DNA of 46,781 bases from Methanoculleus sp. (lineage in GTDB: Archaea; Halobacteriota; Methanomicrobia; Methanomicrobiales; Methanoculleaceae). Every line of letters begins with the position of its first letter. The first letter of the stretch is position 1. The notes below the pieces were generated by a model, which did no database searches, had not been told where the DNA came from, and saw only the letters and a program-made list of their open reading frames with translations. The translations under genes and the position numbers were made by a program. The stretch is taken from positions 1 through 46,781 of the forward strand of contig JASGMC010000005.1 of the NCBI GenBank assembly GCA_030156625.1, given 5' to 3'. Below, one piece after another: positions 16,578 through 24,717 of this stretch.

Positions 16578-18010
16578 TCACACTCCGACGACCGCAGCCT
16601 CGATGGTCTCCTCTCCAAGGTTTTCGGCGTGAACCTCGTCCCTGCTTAAGAACGCGAGGGCGACGACGGCGAGCGAAACCGCGAAGACGGCGACGAAGAC
16701 AAAATCGAACCCCGTGGCAAGCACGTCTATCCTGATCTCCGCCGGAGAAGACGCCGTGACGTGGCGGTGCGACGCGACCGTGAGCATTGCCTGGATAAAA
16801 AGCATGCTGATGAAGGAGATCCCGAGGGTTATCGGCCCGGAGCGCTCCACGGAGATGAGGCTTGAGACCATGCCGTGCCTGTCGCGGGGGCCATGTTCAT
16901 CACCATGTTCGTGCCGGGCGAGAGCATGAGGCCGAGACCGAACCCCACGGCGGCGAGTGTGCCGATGATGTAGTAAATCGTGCTCTCTGCCGAGAAGAGG
17001 TGGAACATCAGGTACCCGGCGGAGACGACGAGCGCACCGGCGATACAGAGCCTCCGGTTCCCGATGCTGTTGATCAGCATGCCGGAGAGGAAGCCGCTCG
17101 CCATCATGGCGAACGAGAGCGCGGTGAGGACGAGCCCGGAGGTCGACGGGTCGAAGCCCTTCACCAGTTCGAGGAAGAACGGGAGAAGGTAGTTGACGCC
17201 GCCGAAGAGGAAGTAGGAGAGGGCGAGCATGAGATTGACGTAGAGGAAGTTGCGGTTCGCAAAGAGCCGGAAATCGAGCAGCGGGTCGGCCGCCCTCCGC
17301 TCATGGAGGACGAGATACCCGAGCGCGACGCCTGCGGCCGCGAGTGCCGAAAGAATCGCCGGACTGGTCCAGCCGAGCGCGGACCCTTCGCTGACGGCGT
17401 AGATGAGGGATCCGAGCCCGACGAAGATCAGAACCGCCCCGAGACGGTCGAACGGCGAGGGCGTGCCGGTTGCCGTCCGGCCCGCCGGTATCGCGTAGGA
17501 GCCGAGCAGGATGGCCGCGAAGCCGACCGGGACGTTGATGTAAAAGATCCAGTTCCAGGAGAGGTACTGCGTCAGGACGCCCCCGAGGATCGGGCCGGCC
17601 GCGGTCCCGAACGCCGCGACCAGGGCCGGGGCGATGGCGGCGATCATCGCCCCGCCGATCGCCTGGAGCACCCTTGAAGCGATCAGCATCCAGAATGAGT
17701 CAAAGATCTCCGGGAAGAATCCGCAGAAGAACGAGCCTGCCGTGAATACACCGAACCCGGCGAGAAATACGGTCTTGAAACCGATCCTATCCGCCGCCTT
17801 GCCGAAGACGAGGACACAGCCCGTCAGCACCAGCAGGCATGCAGTTGCAACCCAGCTGACCGTCGTCGAGGGGAGGTCGAAGATCGTCGATATCGTGGGA
17901 AGAGCGATATTCACGATCGTCCCGTCAAGCGACGTCATGAACATCGCGAGAGCAACCGAAACCATGAGCAGCGTATACTGCTGCGAGGCGTTGCCGTCCG
18001 GTGAATGCAT
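16578..18010 (-). pseudogene. MFS drug exporter (DHA2/EmrB type), frameshifted and internally deleted
   Basis: The N-terminal frame (16886-18010) encodes MFMTSLDGTIVNIALPTI, the DHA2 motif, FGKAADRIGFKTVF (motif A) and GPILGGVLTQYLSWNWIFYI (motif C-like), with about 11 helices. After NMVMNMAP it shifts into a dead frame; the true continuation, RHGMVSSLISVERSGPITLG, is in another frame down to 16578. The two join if one C were added to the run of five at 16886-16890 (GGGGG on the plus strand). In addition, about 20-25 residues normally found between APALVAAF and GTAAGPILGG, covering the start of the fifth helix, are absent in frame. Two independent lesions make a working 14-helix exporter unlikely. 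The original role would be proton-driven efflux of amphipathic compounds. Confidence 0.85.
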
Positions 18011-18316
18011 ATAGAAATCTGCCTGCTGATAGGGTTAAGATTTTTTAGAACGGACGCGCCGGAGATCCCTGATTTCAGGATGGTGGCGGGAGGATCGTGT
18101 GTACGGAGATACGCGGTTGCATGCCGGTATTTCGCTGAAGCGAGCGGAGTACCGGGACATGAAGACGGCGAGGTACGTTATGGCATGTACGGAGGGAAGA
18201 GGCGACCTGTTGGGATTACTCCTCCCATGACCGGCCCTGCAAGCAGCGTGAGGGCAGAGATGCCGAAGGCGGCCGGCGCAGGTGGTTACCTTTCCGGGAG
18301 CGCGGAGACTCCGCGC
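18011..18316. other. intergenic region upstream of MFS and downstream of hybrid kinase
   Basis: No gene seen. It contains the probable MFS promoter (minus strand, AATCTTAACC near 18035, about 27 bp before the ATG) and ends in the hairpin at the kinase stop codon. Confidence 0.5.
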
Positions 18317-18318
18317 TC
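18298..18318 (-). terminator. 9-bp GC hairpin at the stop codon of the hybrid kinase
   Basis: GAGCGCGGA and TCCGCGCTC form a perfect 9-bp stem around a GAC loop, and the stem includes part of the kinase stop codon. A strong structure at this position suggests transcript termination or protection of the 3' end. No T-tract is present. Confidence 0.45.
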
Positions 18319-21274
18319 ACGAGCAGGGGTCTCGCTCCCGCTTTGCCGGTTTGAGCGTGAACCTGAATGCCGCCCCTTCTTCCGGCCGGCCGGGCACGCG
18401 GTCCTCGATCCAGATCTTTCCTCCGTAGCGCTCGGTGAGCGTCCTGCAGATGAAGAGCCCGAGCCCGTCGCCCTTCCCCCGGGCCTTCCCCCGCTCGAAC
18501 CGGTGGAAGAGCTTCTCCTTCGTATCGTCCGGCACGCCGGGCCCGGTGTCCTCCACCGAGACCAGCACCTCGCCGTCCCGCTCCTCCGCCCGGACGACGA
18601 TCTCCACGTCCGGGCCGCCGAACTTGAGGCTGTTGCCGATGAGGTTCGTAAAGACCGTGGAGAGGAGGTTGTCCGCCAGGACATCGAGCGGTGGAACTTC
18701 CTGCCGTATCGATGCTCCGCGGAAATTTCCAATCTCCTCTTCTATGACCGCGTTGAGACTCACCGGCGCAAAATCCGCTGATTCCGTATGGATCCGCCGG
18801 AACGTCGCCACGTTCATGAGGATCTCTGTGCTCCGTGCGATGCTGTCGTGGAGTTTTTGAGCGTAGGTCTTCTCGGCGCCCTCGAGCAGGTCGAGCATGA
18901 GGTCGGCGTAGATGCCGGAGACGTTGTTCGCGTTCCTGATATCGTGCGTCATGATGTCGAGATACAGGTTTGCCTCCCGGTGCGCCTCCTCGAGGCTTGC
19001 GATCAGCCGACTTCGCTCCTCCTCGGCCTGTTTCCGATCGGTAATGTCGCGTGCGTTCACGATGAACCCCCGGGCGCTCCCCTCCCGGAGCAGGTTCGCA
19101 CCGGTGACGTCGAGGTATATCCACCGCCCTGCAGAGTCCCGGACCCTGATCTCGAAGGTGAGTCTCGCCGATGGCTGGGCCGCCCCGGTTCTCATCGCCT
19201 CCAGCACCGCCGGTACATCGTCCGGATGCGTGAGGTTGAGCACGTTCGTGCCGATGAGGCCGTCGGGGTCGTAGCCCCCGATCCGCTTCACCGAGGGGCT
19301 CGCATAGGTGATACGCCCGTTCGTATCGAGAAGGATGATGATATCGGACGCGTTCTCGATGAGAGAACGGAAATGCTCCTCGCTCTCCTGCAGGGCCCGG
19401 TTGAGATGCACCAGTTCGTTGCTCTTCTCCTGGAGTTGCTCGGTGGTGCATTGCAGTTCCTCGTTCTGGACTTCCATCTCTTCGGCGAACTGCTGCAGCT
19501 GTTCCAGGAGTTTCTGCCTCTGCGCTTCCGCCCGCTTAATCTCCGTAATCTCCGTTCCGACGGCGATGGCTCCGGTGACGTCTCCCTGTGCGTCCCGCAG
19601 GGGTGTTTTTGTGAAATAGAATGTTCTGTCGCCGGCCGCTTCTTCGAAGGTCTCGGTGGTCCCGGTCTCCATAACGCGCCGCTCGTTGGCAACGACAGGC
19701 CCGCCGACTTCCTCGCCGAGGAGTTCGATTGCCGTTCTGCCGAGCACTTCGCTGGCCGGCCAGCCCATCATCCGGAGCACGGCAGGGTTGCACATAACGA
19801 ACCGGTTCCGGCGGTCTACAGCGTAGATAGGTGCCGGCGTGTTCTCGGTGATGGCGTTGAGAAGGGCGTTGGCCTTCGCGAGCTGGTCCGTGCGTTCGAT
19901 CACGCGCTCCTCAAGCGTCTCGTTCAACCTCTGTAATGCCTCCTCGGCCCGCTTGCGCTTGGTGATGTCGATACCCATCTCCAGGATATGGAGCGTTCCG
20001 TCCGTTTCGGTGAAGGGGAAGTCGAAGATATCGTAATCGTGGCCGTCCGGGCCGGTCCACTCCCAGTGGTGGGGCGCCTTCGTCTTCATGACGCGGTAGG
20101 ACTCGCAGTTCTCGCAGGGCTCAGTGAGTCCGAAGAGATACTCGAAGCAGCGCCGGCCGCCGGACTCGCCGAACCGCTCCCGGAAGAAGCGGTTCGCGAA
20201 AGGCACGTGATAGTCCGGGGACAGCAGTACCACGTACGCTGGCAGCGTCTCCAGGACATCGTAGAGGCGTTGCCGCTCTGTCTTCACCGCCTCCTCCGCC
20301 CGGGCGCGCTCGGCGATCTCTGCCTGCAGGGCTTCGTTCGCCTCCCGGAGTTTGAGAGTGCGCTCCAGAACGCGCGTTTCCAATTCGTCGTGCGCTCTCT
20401 GCAGCGCCTCTTCGGCCCGTTTGCGCTCGGTGATGTCATGGCCCTGGGCGATGACCGATGAGACCGTTGTCCGATCGTCCCCGTACACGGCGGCGGAGTT
20501 CCACAGCACGGTCCTGATCCTGCCGTCCGCCGTGAGTATGGGGATCTCGACGGTCTCCCACCGCTCCCCGGCGGTCGTCTTCCGGATGAGATCCATCAGT
20601 TCTTCCCGCCGGCCTTCGGGGAAGAGTATCTCCGGGGACCGCCCGACGACCTCGCCCGCGGTTCGACCCGTCAGCCGCTCGAAGGCGCTGTTGAACCTGG
20701 TGATCCTGAGGTCTGCGTCCCAGACGATGATGGGGGCGTTGGCGTACGCGATCAGGTTCTCCAGGTGCTGGGTCGTCTCGCGCAGCGAACGTTCGCTCCT
20801 TCCCAATTCGTCCAGGTTCTGTCTCAGTTCCTCCTCTACCACCGAGAGATCTTCGTACGCATCGTTGAGCTCCCTGTTCTTGCGGACCAGTTCCCGTTCG
20901 ATGCGTTTACGCTCCTGTGCGTAGCGTATCGACCGCATGAAGGACGAACCCGTCAGCCGGCCCTTCACGAGATAGTCCTGCGCCCCCTCCTGGAGTGCCG
21001 CAAGGCCGGTCTCTTCGTCGTCAAGCCCGGTCAGGACCACGATGGGGACGTCCGGCACGTGTCTCCCCACGGTCCCGACCGTATCGATACCCCGGCTGTC
21101 CGGGAGGTTCAGGTCGAGGAGGATGAGATCGATTCCTCCCTCGTGCAGGATGGAGAGCGCGGACGAGAGATACTGTGCGGATTCGATCTCAATATCGAGC
21201 CCCGGGGAATCCGCGAGCAGTTCCCGTATCAGTTCCAGGTCTGCCGGGTTGTCCTCGACCACCAGGATCTTCAT
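18317..21274 (-). CDS. hybrid sensor histidine kinase: receiver, four PAS domains, kinase core
   Basis: 985 residues, cytoplasmic. An N-terminal receiver (1-120) has the acidic pair in VEDNPADLEL, the phosphoacceptor in LILLDLNLPDS and the Lys in DYLVKGRL. Long coiled coils alternate with PAS domains at about 175-290, 345-460, 485-605 and 645-770; the second carries a Cys cluster (CFEYLFGLTEPCENCESY) that might bind a metal or report redox state. The dimerisation helix has MTHDIRNANNV, with the phosphoacceptor His, and the HATPase domain has NLIGNSLKFGG, EDTGPGVPDDT and GDGLGLFICRTL. A receiver at the front of a kinase suggests that another kinase controls it. The ATG at 21274 directly follows the receiver remnant (2 nt gap), which fixes the start at MKILVVEDN. 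Confidence 0.92.
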   Translation of the reverse strand: MKILVVEDNPADLELIRELLADSPGLDIEIESAQYLSSALSILHEGGIDLILLDLNLPDSRGIDTVGTVGRHVPDVPIVVLTGLDDEETGLAALQEGAQDYLVKGRLTGSSFMRSIRYAQERKRIERELVRKNRELNDAYEDLSVVEEELRQNLDELGRSERSLRETTQHLENLIAYANAPIIVWDADLRITRFNSAFERLTGRTAGEVVGRSPEILFPEGRREELMDLIRKTTAGERWETVEIPILTADGRIRTVLWNSAAVYGDDRTTVSSVIAQGHDITERKRAEEALQRAHDELETRVLERTLKLREANEALQAEIAERARAEEAVKTERQRLYDVLETLPAYVVLLSPDYHVPFANRFFRERFGESGGRRCFEYLFGLTEPCENCESYRVMKTKAPHHWEWTGPDGHDYDIFDFPFTETDGTLHILEMGIDITKRKRAEEALQRLNETLEERVIERTDQLAKANALLNAITENTPAPIYAVDRRNRFVMCNPAVLRMMGWPASEVLGRTAIELLGEEVGGPVVANERRVMETGTTETFEEAAGDRTFYFTKTPLRDAQGDVTGAIAVGTEITEIKRAEAQRQKLLEQLQQFAEEMEVQNEELQCTTEQLQEKSNELVHLNRALQESEEHFRSLIENASDIIILLDTNGRITYASPSVKRIGGYDPDGLIGTNVLNLTHPDDVPAVLEAMRTGAAQPSARLTFEIRVRDSAGRWIYLDVTGANLLREGSARGFIVNARDITDRKQAEEERSRLIASLEEAHREANLYLDIMTHDIRNANNVSGIYADLMLDLLEGAEKTYAQKLHDSIARSTEILMNVATFRRIHTESADFAPVSLNAVIEEEIGNFRGASIRQEVPPLDVLADNLLSTVFTNLIGNSLKFGGPDVEIVVRAEERDGEVLVSVEDTGPGVPDDTKEKLFHRFERGKARGKGDGLGLFICRTLTERYGGKIWIEDRVPGRPEEGAAFRFTLKPAKRERDPCS

Positions 21275-21276
21275 GC

Positions 21277-21378
21277 TCACTCTCCACACCGGGGCGGCAG
21301 GGTCACGATCGAGAACCAGAAATCTTCGATCGACTGGACGATCTTGATGAACTCTTCGAACTTCAACGGTTTGCGCAT
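21277..21378 (-). pseudogene. C-terminal fragment of a response-regulator receiver
   Basis: A 33-codon frame reading MRKPLKFEEFIKIVQSIEDF and on to W, then a short tail. This is the end of a stand-alone receiver protein: the (S/A)YxRKP motif contains the conserved Lys that follows the fifth strand, and FxxFxxxVxxxxxFW is the last helix of Rcp-type regulators. Everything upstream (about 110 residues with the phosphorylation site) is missing, and a TGA blocks the frame 6-9 codons before the ATG. GAGAGGA sits 5 nt before the ATG, so the stub may still be translated and could couple translation to the kinase gene that begins 2 nt after its stop. Confidence 0.7.
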
Positions 21379-21783
21379 CTTGATCCTCTCTTTAAAACCG
21401 CATCATCGAGTGGATGGCTGTCTCCGGGAGCCGGCACAAATCTTCCGGTTCGGCACCCGGTCTCTGGCCGCCCGGGATGCCGTGAGGATTCGCTCACCCG
21501 GCAGGTCATCCATCTGCCGGACAATGAGTTTTTTCAGGTGTGTATTCGTGATTTCCAGCCACAATCCTGATGTCTCAATCAGTTAATAAGTATGGTTCTT
21601 CGAGTTATTGCTATTAACATTTGGCCTTAGGGCATCCGGAATCTCCTGCCGGAATAAGCCCGATTACCCGCTGGATGCTTGAACGCGGGCGGTCGCAAGC
21701 AGCGGCCGCGGTGCTCACGTTTCCGGCACGCCCGGTACACCCGCGGCCGTGCAACGAGGGTTGTCCACGGCCACGGCAAAGCC
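21379..21783. other. intergenic region upstream of the hybrid kinase
   Basis: No intact gene seen. A minus-strand TATA-like CTTATTAAC near 21585 could start the kinase transcript, leaving a leader of about 180 nt. That leader contains a perfect 7-bp hairpin, CCGGCAG and CTGCCGG around a 9-nt loop, at 21498-21520. The part from 21640 to 21783 shows nothing recognisable. Confidence 0.45.
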
Positions 21784-22590
21784 TTATGCCTGCCCCCGGC
21801 CGGCGGATCGCCTGCGGATCAGCAGGTAATCGGCAGCGGTCAGCACCGCGACCAGGGCCAGGGCAAGCGCTATCGCGCCGGGGTTTGGCCGGGCCAGCGC
21901 CGCCGGATCGACGCTCTGGAGCACCCCGAGCGTTCCCATGTGGTTCTGGAAGACGATCGTCGAATAGATTTCCCTGACTGCAAAGTAAAAGATGCTCGTT
22001 GCAAGGCCCGGGAGCATCAGGAAGGCGATCATCATCGGGGTGTTGAACGGCGGGCTGTGAGCGACATGGTAGACCCCGAAGAAGACCGTTGCCGTCACGA
22101 TCCCGGTGACGAGTGCGAGATATTTCCCTGCCGGCTGTGCCAGGGATTCGCTCACCATGCCGATGGCCGCCCAGCAGACGAAGACCTCTGCGACGGATGT
22201 CGGGAAGACCTGGGCGAACCCGTTGAGAAAGACGACCGGGTCCGACGTCGGGAACCCGGCAAGAGCGTAGATGAGCGCCCCGACGACCCCTGCGAGAACA
22301 ATTGCACCGACCGCATAGGGAACCGGGCGGAATCCAATCCGGTCCGGGGAGAGAACGCCGGCCGAGAGGAAGGTGCGGATGGCGACGAGGGCAATCAGGG
22401 TCCCGATGATGATGTTCGCCACGACGGCGTAGATCAGCCTTCCCGTCGGGTCCGGGTTCTGCAGCAGGAGGATCCTGCCCTCGAGCAGTCAGGTGGCGAA
22501 GACCCAGACCAGGTAGAGCGCGACCGCGATGCCGAAGGCCCTTCCCCTGGAGAGCCCGGTGCTGCCGGGGGCTGTTTCGACCGATGTCAT
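21784..22590 (-). pseudogene. CPBP-like multi-pass membrane protein with in-frame TGA
   Basis: Read from the ATG at 22590, the first 33 codons (MTSVETAPGSTG to YLVWVFAT) end at a TGA at 22489-22491; the same frame continues without further stops as LLEGRILLLQNPDPTGRLIY and six or seven more hydrophobic helices to 21784. The later part carries AEVFVCWAAIGMVSESL and FFGVYHVAHSPPFNT, which resemble the Glu and FxxxH/HxxxN motifs of CPBP intramembrane proteases, although the EExxxR motif is incomplete. The stop lies inside the first helix; one transition (TGG) would give Trp. Translation could restart at GTG 22422 (VANIIIG), giving a shorter membrane protein. Activity is doubtful. Confidence 0.7.
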
Positions 22591-22938
22591 ACGGATCAGG
22601 TATCCCGTAAATGGTAGATAACCCTTTTCGCTACCGTCTTTCTTCCGGCAGACCGGTTCCCGCTGCACACCTGCCGTCGGGTGAAAGCCGTCGGAAGGAG
22701 TGACCGCGAGCGATGCGATCTTTATACCTCCTGTCCTCCCTGCCCTGCCGAACGGTACGTTGTTTTGTCGGGCCCGATCTCCCGGGCCCCTGTCCTGTAA
22801 TCCCGGCGAACCTGCCACGGTGCCGGCTGGATGGCAACGGGGGCAGAATGACGCTATTCCCTGGATTATCCTCCAGTGGTGGCGTGTATTCGGGATCGAT
22901 CGGTTTAACTCCTATGGCGAAAGACAGTACGGATACGC
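22591..22938. other. divergent promoter region upstream of trkH
   Basis: No gene seen. Plus-strand TATA-like elements are CTTTATACC (22719-22727) and GGTTTAAC (about 22901-22908, some 32 bp before trkH). Between them is a perfect 7-bp inverted repeat GGGCCCG-ATCTCC-CGGGCCC at 22770-22789. If transcription starts after the first element, this hairpin would lie in a long trkH leader or in a short separate RNA. Confidence 0.45.
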
Positions 22939-24411
22939 ATGGCGCGGTTCTCGGACTTCTCGGCCATCGCCCCTGATCTGGGTCGCATCTTCCTCTTCAT
23001 GGGCCTGATATCCTATCTCCCCCTGCTCATCGGTCTCTTCTACCGAGAGGTTGGCGTCCTGCCGGCGATGGCTTCTGCTCCGACGATCTTAACCGTGCTC
23101 GGCTTCCTCCTCACCCGGATTCCGAAGAGCGAGCGGGAACCGCCGCTTTCCATCGCTCTCGGAGCGGTGGCACTGACGTGGCTCGTCGCCTCGCTGATCG
23201 GTGCTCTTCCGTTCGTCCTGGGTATCGGGATGCCGTACACCGATGCGGTCTTCGAGGCGATGTCCGGGTGGACATCGACGGGCCTGAGCCTGATCCCCGA
23301 TGTCGACGCCGTGCCCCGGACCATCCTCTTCTGGCGGTCGTTCACCCAGTGGGTGGGCGGAATCGGGATCGTCGCCTTTACCGTCGCGCTGGCGAGCCGG
23401 TCGAGCCTGACGAGTTTCCGGCTCTACCGTTCCGAGGGCCGGAGCGAGACGCTGATGCCGAGCGTTGTGGCAACGGCGGTGCAGATGTGGCGCATCTACC
23501 TCTTCCTCACCGCGGTCGGGGTAGGGTTGATCCTGCTTTCCGGAGTCTCCCTCTGGGACGCGATCAACATCTCCATGACCGCGATAGCCACCGGGGGGTT
23601 CTCGGTCCACTCGGAAGGGATAATGTACTATCAGAACCCGCTGCTCGAAGTGCTGATCGTTCCTATCATGATTGCAGGCGCCCTGCCCTTCAAGATCTAC
23701 TACCTGCTGTACTACCGGAGACAGTTCCGCCTCTTTGAGAATTCGCAGGCCCGCCTGCTCTTCCTGCTGATAGCGTCCGGCATGGGTCTGGTCACCTATG
23801 ACCTGATTGCTCTCACGCAGGTAGCCCCCTTCCAGGCCCTCAGGGAAGGGCTTTTCATGGTGACGAGCGCGGTGACCTGCACCGGGTTCAACAACACCGA
23901 CCCGTTTGCCTGGTCCAGTGTCACGGTACTCTTCCTCTCGGTGTTTATGCTCATCGGCGGTTCAGCGGGGAGCACCGCCGGCGGGATCAAGTTGTCCCGG
24001 GTAAACCTCGGTATAACCACGCTCCTGTGGTGGTTCCGTCGGCTATACACCAGCAGCCGGGTGCTTATTCCGTTTCGTCACGAAGGAAAAGGGGTAGGGA
24101 ACAACATTGCTGAATATGAGGTTTCCAAGAACATGCTCGTTATCGTGCTCTTCATCCTGACCATTTTTGTCGGTTCGATTCTGCTGCTGCACCTTGACCC
24201 CGCATCGGCGTTCGACTCGAGCGACGTGATCTTCGATGTGACCTCTGCGATCGCGAACGTCGGGCTGTCCACCGGGTTCGTGAACCCGGAGATGAGTCTG
24301 GCCGGGAAATGGCTCTTTATCATGATCATGTGGGCGGGCCGGTTGGAGATCATCCCGGTGATCGCTCTTGCAATGGGCGTTTTCCGGCAGGCCAGCCTGA
24401 AACAGGCGTGA
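22939..24411 (+). CDS. trkH: TrkH/KtrB-type potassium uptake channel subunit
   Basis: 490 residues. TrkH is the membrane channel of Trk/Ktr potassium uptake, driven by the membrane potential or cation gradient and gated by a TrkA-type RCK protein. The four pore-loop repeats can be read in order: EAMSGWTSTGLSL (around residue 112), SMTAIATGGFSV (about 212), SAVTCTGFNNTD (about 312) and SAIANVGLSTG (about 433), each with the filter glycine. The start begins MARFSDFSAIAPDLGRIFLF; no better upstream start exists. No trkA gene lies in the window, so the gating partner must be elsewhere. It is transcribed alone and followed by 300 bp of non-coding DNA. Confidence 0.94.
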   Translation: MARFSDFSAIAPDLGRIFLFMGLISYLPLLIGLFYREVGVLPAMASAPTILTVLGFLLTRIPKSEREPPLSIALGAVALTWLVASLIGALPFVLGIGMPYTDAVFEAMSGWTSTGLSLIPDVDAVPRTILFWRSFTQWVGGIGIVAFTVALASRSSLTSFRLYRSEGRSETLMPSVVATAVQMWRIYLFLTAVGVGLILLSGVSLWDAINISMTAIATGGFSVHSEGIMYYQNPLLEVLIVPIMIAGALPFKIYYLLYYRRQFRLFENSQARLLFLLIASGMGLVTYDLIALTQVAPFQALREGLFMVTSAVTCTGFNNTDPFAWSSVTVLFLSVFMLIGGSAGSTAGGIKLSRVNLGITTLLWWFRRLYTSSRVLIPFRHEGKGVGNNIAEYEVSKNMLVIVLFILTIFVGSILLLHLDPASAFDSSDVIFDVTSAIANVGLSTGFVNPEMSLAGKWLFIMIMWAGRLEIIPVIALAMGVFRQASLKQA

Positions 24412-24717
24412 CACGCGATCCCCTCTCGAACTGCTCTGGATGGGGCTGCATCTGCAGACCCCGCGGGATTCCGGCCTTCCGGCGGCGGACGTTCGAGGTC
24501 ATGGTCCCCAGAATGGATAGGCGGCGGAAGGCGTGGCTTGACGAGGTGCGAACGCCGGCCCGAGAAGCATTTCCGCCGGGTTCTGCCTGTTCTCTCCTGC
24601 AGACACTTTGATCACCGCTGCAACTGGCAGCGAAAGTGAATCCGTTCTGACAAATCTTTCCGAAAACAGCGACAATCAATTCGCCATCCTTTTAAGCCCG
24701 GGTTGTCTCTTTTCCTT
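24412..24717. other. intergenic region with promoter of the C69 peptidase gene
   Basis: No gene seen. The only element I can support is the TATA-like TTTTAAGC at 24689-24697, about 25 bp before the ATG at 24718, consistent with a leaderless message. Confidence 0.5.

Noticed and set aside
21679-22617. 312-codon plus-strand frame opposite the CPBP-like gene, as evidence that the TGA-containing gene is not real
   Set aside because: The minus-strand frame has regular transmembrane helices and protease-like motifs; the plus frame is charged antisense text.
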